Below the pieces are notes generated by a model. It was given only the letters and a program-made list of their open reading frames with translations. It was not told the origin of the DNA and did no database searches. The position numbers were made by a program, and so were the translations under genes. Of a DNA stretch of 64,000 nucleotides, positions 61,276 to 64,000 are shown one piece after another. The first letter of the stretch is position 1; each line of letters starts with the position of its first letter. This stretch comes from JANMDS01 sp031430575 (lineage in GTDB: Bacteria; Pseudomonadota; Gammaproteobacteria; Burkholderiales; Casimicrobiaceae), in contig JANPBT010000074.1 in the NCBI GenBank assembly GCA_031430575.1, forward strand, positions 1 to 64,000. The letters are read 5' to 3'.

Positions 61276-62340
61276 GTGGCGCGATATTGGCAGGATGCTC
61301 CCAGCTTGCGCGAGCTGCACGCCCTACTGCCCGCTGCGAGACATCGCAAACGACCGCTTTTCGCCGCCGGGCTTCTCCTTGCGGCGCTCACGCTATGGAT
61401 TGGCGTTTGGGCCGGCGCGGTGTGGGTCAATTCACTTGGGTTGAAAGTTTTACTTGCAACGCTGTCGGGCGTCGCCACGGGCATACTGTTTGTGCTCGGG
61501 CATGATGCATGTCATGGCGCTTTTACCGGGAACGCCCGCTTCGATAGCTTCGCAGCCCGTCTTGCTTTTCTGCCGGCGCTTCATAGCGCGACAGCCTGGG
61601 ATTGGGGGCACAACCGCATGCATCATAGCTGGACAAACTTGCGCACCAAAGACCCCGGCTACGCGCCATTAACGCTAGCAGAATGGCGCGCGTTGCATCC
61701 ACTCGGCAAACTCTTACGCCGCATCTACTTCACACTTCCCGGCATGGGGTTTTATTATTTAATTGAAGTGTGGTGGCGTAGCCTCACGTGGCTTAATGCA
61801 AACGCGCGCGGCCAGCTGCGTTCACCGCGTGCGTTTTTTGGCGAGATCGCGGGTTTTGTGGGCTTCCTTGCCACACAAATCGCGATCATTACTTATTTCG
61901 GCGCATGGCGAAGTAGTGGTGACTGGCGCATTGCGGCAGAAATTGGGCTCTGCGTCATCTGGCCCTTCGTCCTTTGGAATTGGGTCATGGCGTTTGTCAC
62001 GATTCAGCACCACACGCACCCGCGGGTCGTTTGGTTTTATGATGAAAAGCGCTGGAGCGTCTTCCAGTCGCAAGTCGGCGGCACGGTGCATTTAAAGCTT
62101 CCGCGCCTTTTAGAAATGACCTTCGCGCATATTTTTGAACACACCGCCCACCACGTCGATAAGCGCATTCCGCTCTATGGTCTCGCGCCGGTGCAGCGGG
62201 CGCTAGAGGTGCACTTTGCCGATGCCGTCATCGTGCAAGTAGGCTCGCTCACGCACCTGCGCGACGTGTTGCGAAGCTGCAGGCTCTACGACTACGACGC
62301 GCAGACATGGCATGATTTCGATGGCCGCCAAACAGGCTAG
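61276..62340 (+). CDS. Membrane fatty acid desaturase
   Basis: A 354-aa integral-membrane di-iron enzyme with the three His boxes: GHDACHG (about residue 75), WGHNRMHHSW (about 113) and FEHTAHHVD (about 295), plus at least four hydrophobic helices. GTG 61276 follows the methyltransferase stop by 4 nt, so they form one unit. The family introduces double bases' equivalents in acyl chains, that is cis double bonds; the position and substrate cannot be told here. Confidence 0.88.
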   Translation: MARYWQDAPSLRELHALLPAARHRKRPLFAAGLLLAALTLWIGVWAGAVWVNSLGLKVLLATLSGVATGILFVLGHDACHGAFTGNARFDSFAARLAFLPALHSATAWDWGHNRMHHSWTNLRTKDPGYAPLTLAEWRALHPLGKLLRRIYFTLPGMGFYYLIEVWWRSLTWLNANARGQLRSPRAFFGEIAGFVGFLATQIAIITYFGAWRSSGDWRIAAEIGLCVIWPFVLWNWVMAFVTIQHHTHPRVVWFYDEKRWSVFQSQVGGTVHLKLPRLLEMTFAHIFEHTAHHVDKRIPLYGLAPVQRALEVHFADAVIVQVGSLTHLRDVLRSCRLYDYDAQTWHDFDGRQTG

Positions 62341-62932
62341 GCGTTGTCGTTTCAGCGCAACGTGCGCGAACCAGATGGCGTTGGCTTCAAGCCGATCGTG
62401 CGCATTGTGCGACCACAATGCTCATGTTAGCCGATGCCTATTTTGATCCAAAAATAGCAAAAACTGCGCCGCAGGTATTACGAAAAAATAAACTGAAAAC
62501 GTTGAATCTCAAAGCGCTGGAATAAACGCGATCGCATCTCCTCATCATGACCTCTGTTTTGTAAGCAGCAATCGTCAGCGTGCGCCTATCGGCATAAACC
62601 ATAAGACGTAAATCCGTAAGCGCGTTCGTAGTTGCAGGGCGTGATCCGATTATTTTGGGGCGCGTGCTCAGGCTTAACCGGCGCAGTCTTAGTGCGTTCG
62701 CTCGGGAAAAGGGGGGATTCGGCTGGTTGCCGTCGTTTTCTCATAGACGAAACGGAGCATCTCGGGCGTGCCGCTTGAGGCGGAAGCTTAGGATTTGAAG
62801 TCAACACGAAGCGGGTTTCTTTAAAAAAACGCTTCTTTTTAGTCATTCGAATCTAAAATAGTAAGTTCCGCGTTACAGCAAGACTCCATGCCCTTGCTGC
62901 CTGCCGCGCATTACGTCACCGAATCGAAACCC
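62341..62932. other. 592-nt stretch without a convincing gene
   Basis: One repeat copy (62460-62478) lies in it. An 86-codon minus-strand frame (62586-62846) has a Lys-rich start but no family resemblance and was not accepted. The region directly before recR should contain its promoter. Confidence 0.5.
62460..62478 (-). repeat. Dispersed repeat copy 3' of the desaturase gene
   Basis: AAAA, exact core CTGCGCCGCAG (62464-62474), GTAT. On the other strand the core is followed by TTTTTG, then CTATTTTTGG, a two-tract arrangement also seen at 10529, 52293 and 60089. Confidence 0.88.
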
Positions 62933-63532
62933 ATGACCCCTTCTTTTCTCCATTTAGAAAAAGCCTTGCGCGCCTTGCCCGGCGTGGGTCCGCGCGCTGC
63001 CCAGCGCATGGCGTATCACTTGCTACAGCATGATCGCGATGGCGCAGCAAAAATTGCCCAGAGTTTGATGGAAGCGCTTTCCCGCTTGCACCATTGCAGC
63101 CATTGCCATACGTTCACCGAGACCGATATTTGCCAAATCTGCGCCGCGGGTATTTCAGGTAAGCGCGACGGTGAGCAATTGTGTGTCGTCGAAACGCCCA
63201 CCGATTTGATGCGCCTAGAGCAGACCGCGAGCTTTAGCGGGTTGTATTACGTTTTGATGGGCAAGCTGTCGCCGCTCGATGGCGTGGGGCCGAATGAAAT
63301 CGGCTTAGATCGTCTGCTCAAGCGGGCAACCGATGGTGTCGTGAAAGAGGTGATTGTTGCGACCAATTTCAATACCGAAGGTGAGGCGACCGCGCACGTG
63401 ATTTCAGAAATGCTCACCGCGCGCGGTATTCGCGTAACGCGGCTTGCGCGTGGTGTGCCTGTGGGTGGTGAGTTAGAGTTTGTTGATGCAATTACCTTGG
63501 CGCAAGCAGTGCGCGAAAGAAGATCCCTATGA
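62933..63532 (+). CDS. recR: Recombination mediator RecR
   Basis: Ring-forming protein that, with RecO, loads RecA at gaps. ATG 62933 gives 199 aa. The helix-hairpin-helix (ALRALPGVGPRAAQRMAYHLL), four-Cys zinc motif (HCSHCHTFTETDICQIC) and Toprim domain (LCVVETPTDLMRLEQT; LMGKLSPLDGVGPNEIGLDRL) are complete. A one-mismatch repeat copy at 63139-63149 encodes ICAAGI and so includes the last zinc Cys. The stop overlaps the next gene by 4 nt. Confidence 0.97.
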   Translation: MTPSFLHLEKALRALPGVGPRAAQRMAYHLLQHDRDGAAKIAQSLMEALSRLHHCSHCHTFTETDICQICAAGISGKRDGEQLCVVETPTDLMRLEQTASFSGLYYVLMGKLSPLDGVGPNEIGLDRLLKRATDGVVKEVIVATNFNTEGEATAHVISEMLTARGIRVTRLARGVPVGGELEFVDAITLAQAVRERRSL

Positions 63533-64000
63533 GTTTGCCTAGAAATCATTTAGAGTTGCTCGCGCCCGCGCGAGATATTGAAATTGGTAAGCAGGCCGTG
63601 TTGCACGGCGCTGATGCGGTCTACATTGGCGGGCCAGAATTTGGCGCCCGCACTAAGGCCGATAATTCGCTGGCCGACATCGCGCAGTTGGTTAAATTTG
63701 CGCATCGATTTAATAGCAAAATTTTTGTGACCTTCAATACGATTCTGCACGATTCCGAAATTGAAATCGGGCGCAAGATGATCCATGAATTGTGGGATGT
63801 TGGCGTTGATGCCCTGATCGTGCAAGATATGGGAATTTTGGAGCTTGATATTCCGCCGATTCAATTGCATGCCTCCACGCAATGCGATATCCGCACCGTA
63901 GAAAAAGCGAAATTTCTAGGTGAAGTTGGCTTCTCGCAATTGGTGCTCGCGCGCGAGATGACCTTGAAAGACATCATCGCAACGCGAGCAGCCGTCAAGC
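63529..64000 (+). CDS. rlhA: Peptidase U32 family protein, RlhA/YdcP-like (23S rRNA C2501 hydroxylation), partial
   Basis: The frame opens at ATG 63529 inside the recR stop (ATGA) and remains open to the window end, 157 residues. LELLAPARDIEIGKQAV, HGADAVYIGGPEFGAR, FVTFNTILHDSE, and DMGILELDIPPIQLHASTQ followed by DIRTVEKAKFL match the N-terminal half of the U32 proteins of the RlhA group, which hydroxylate C2501 of 23S rRNA. The C-terminal part lies outside the window, so the subgroup is inferred from the N-terminal half. Confidence 0.9.
   Translation, partial: MSLPRNHLELLAPARDIEIGKQAVLHGADAVYIGGPEFGARTKADNSLADIAQLVKFAHRFNSKIFVTFNTILHDSEIEIGRKMIHELWDVGVDALIVQDMGILELDIPPIQLHASTQCDIRTVEKAKFLGEVGFSQLVLAREMTLKDIIATRAAVK

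Noticed and set aside
62586..62846. 86-codon minus-strand ORF before recR
   Set aside because: No family resemblance, no clear ribosome-binding site, no context; kept only as part of the gene-free stretch.
446..63149. Repeat copies as a CRISPR or REP/BIME array
   Set aside because: Copies are dispersed singly over the whole window without regular spacers, half of them inside genes and in both directions.
446..63149. Repeat as Chi- or KOPS-like polar signal
   Set aside because: Orientation is balanced (18 to 21 exact copies) within a stretch that lies on one side of any origin or terminus unless one is in the window, for which no sign was seen.

Overview
The window looks like chromosomal DNA of a betaproteobacterium with moderate GC content. 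The evidence is gene order: rimP-nusA-infB-rbfA-truB; rpsB-tsf-pyrH-frr-uppS-cdsA-dxr-rseP-bamA-skp-lpxD-fabZ-lpxA-lpxB-rnhB; trxA-rho-rpmE2; and SRP RNA-dnaX followed by ybaB and recR. The lipid A and BAM genes show a Gram-negative envelope. The genus cannot be fixed from the sequence alone. No tRNA, rRNA, prophage or CRISPR array was seen.

Layout. 1-0.5 kb: edge of an IS3-like element that appears to cut a secreted-protein gene. 0.5-5.5 kb: ppc, a DegV-like gene with a possible small upstream ORF, and an iron-type ABC ATPase. 5.7-11.8 kb: transcription/translation operon nusA-infB. 12-13.4 kb: a small HTH gene and ygfZ. 13.5-28 kb: the long rpsB-to-rnhB operon for translation, isoprenoid and phospholipid precursors, outer-membrane assembly and lipid A. 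28-31.3 kb: an atypical cysS facing an aat-bpt-ahpD-like operon. 31.7-37 kb: a frameshifted hypothetical, obgE-proB, a GT39-like membrane glycosyltransferase and rpmE2. 37.2-39 kb: rho and trxA. 39.1-47.4 kb: a heavy-metal efflux island (czcI-like, czcC, a small membrane protein, czcB, czcD, czcA and a periplasmic protein). 47.5-56 kb: two peptide-type binding proteins, mltF, a FecCD/BtuCD-type permease-ATPase pair and an M81 (MlrC) peptidase. 56-64 kb: SRP RNA, dnaX, ybaB, recR and rlhA, interrupted by a monooxygenase-like gene, an amidohydrolase, and a PhcB-like methyltransferase paired with a fatty acid desaturase.

The most striking feature is a short dispersed repeat, consensus ATACCTGCGGCGCAGWTTT. 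Its core CTGCGSCGCAG is an 11-nt near-palindrome. By eye I count 39 exact cores and 13 with one mismatch, on both strands, in genes and between them. Inside genes it is nearly always read as PAAQ or APQV. Between genes it forms head-to-head pairs that could act as terminators, and twice it supplies a start codon. This resembles DNA uptake sequences (Neisseria DUS, Haemophilus USS) or a highly iterated palindrome, but the motif matches none I know.
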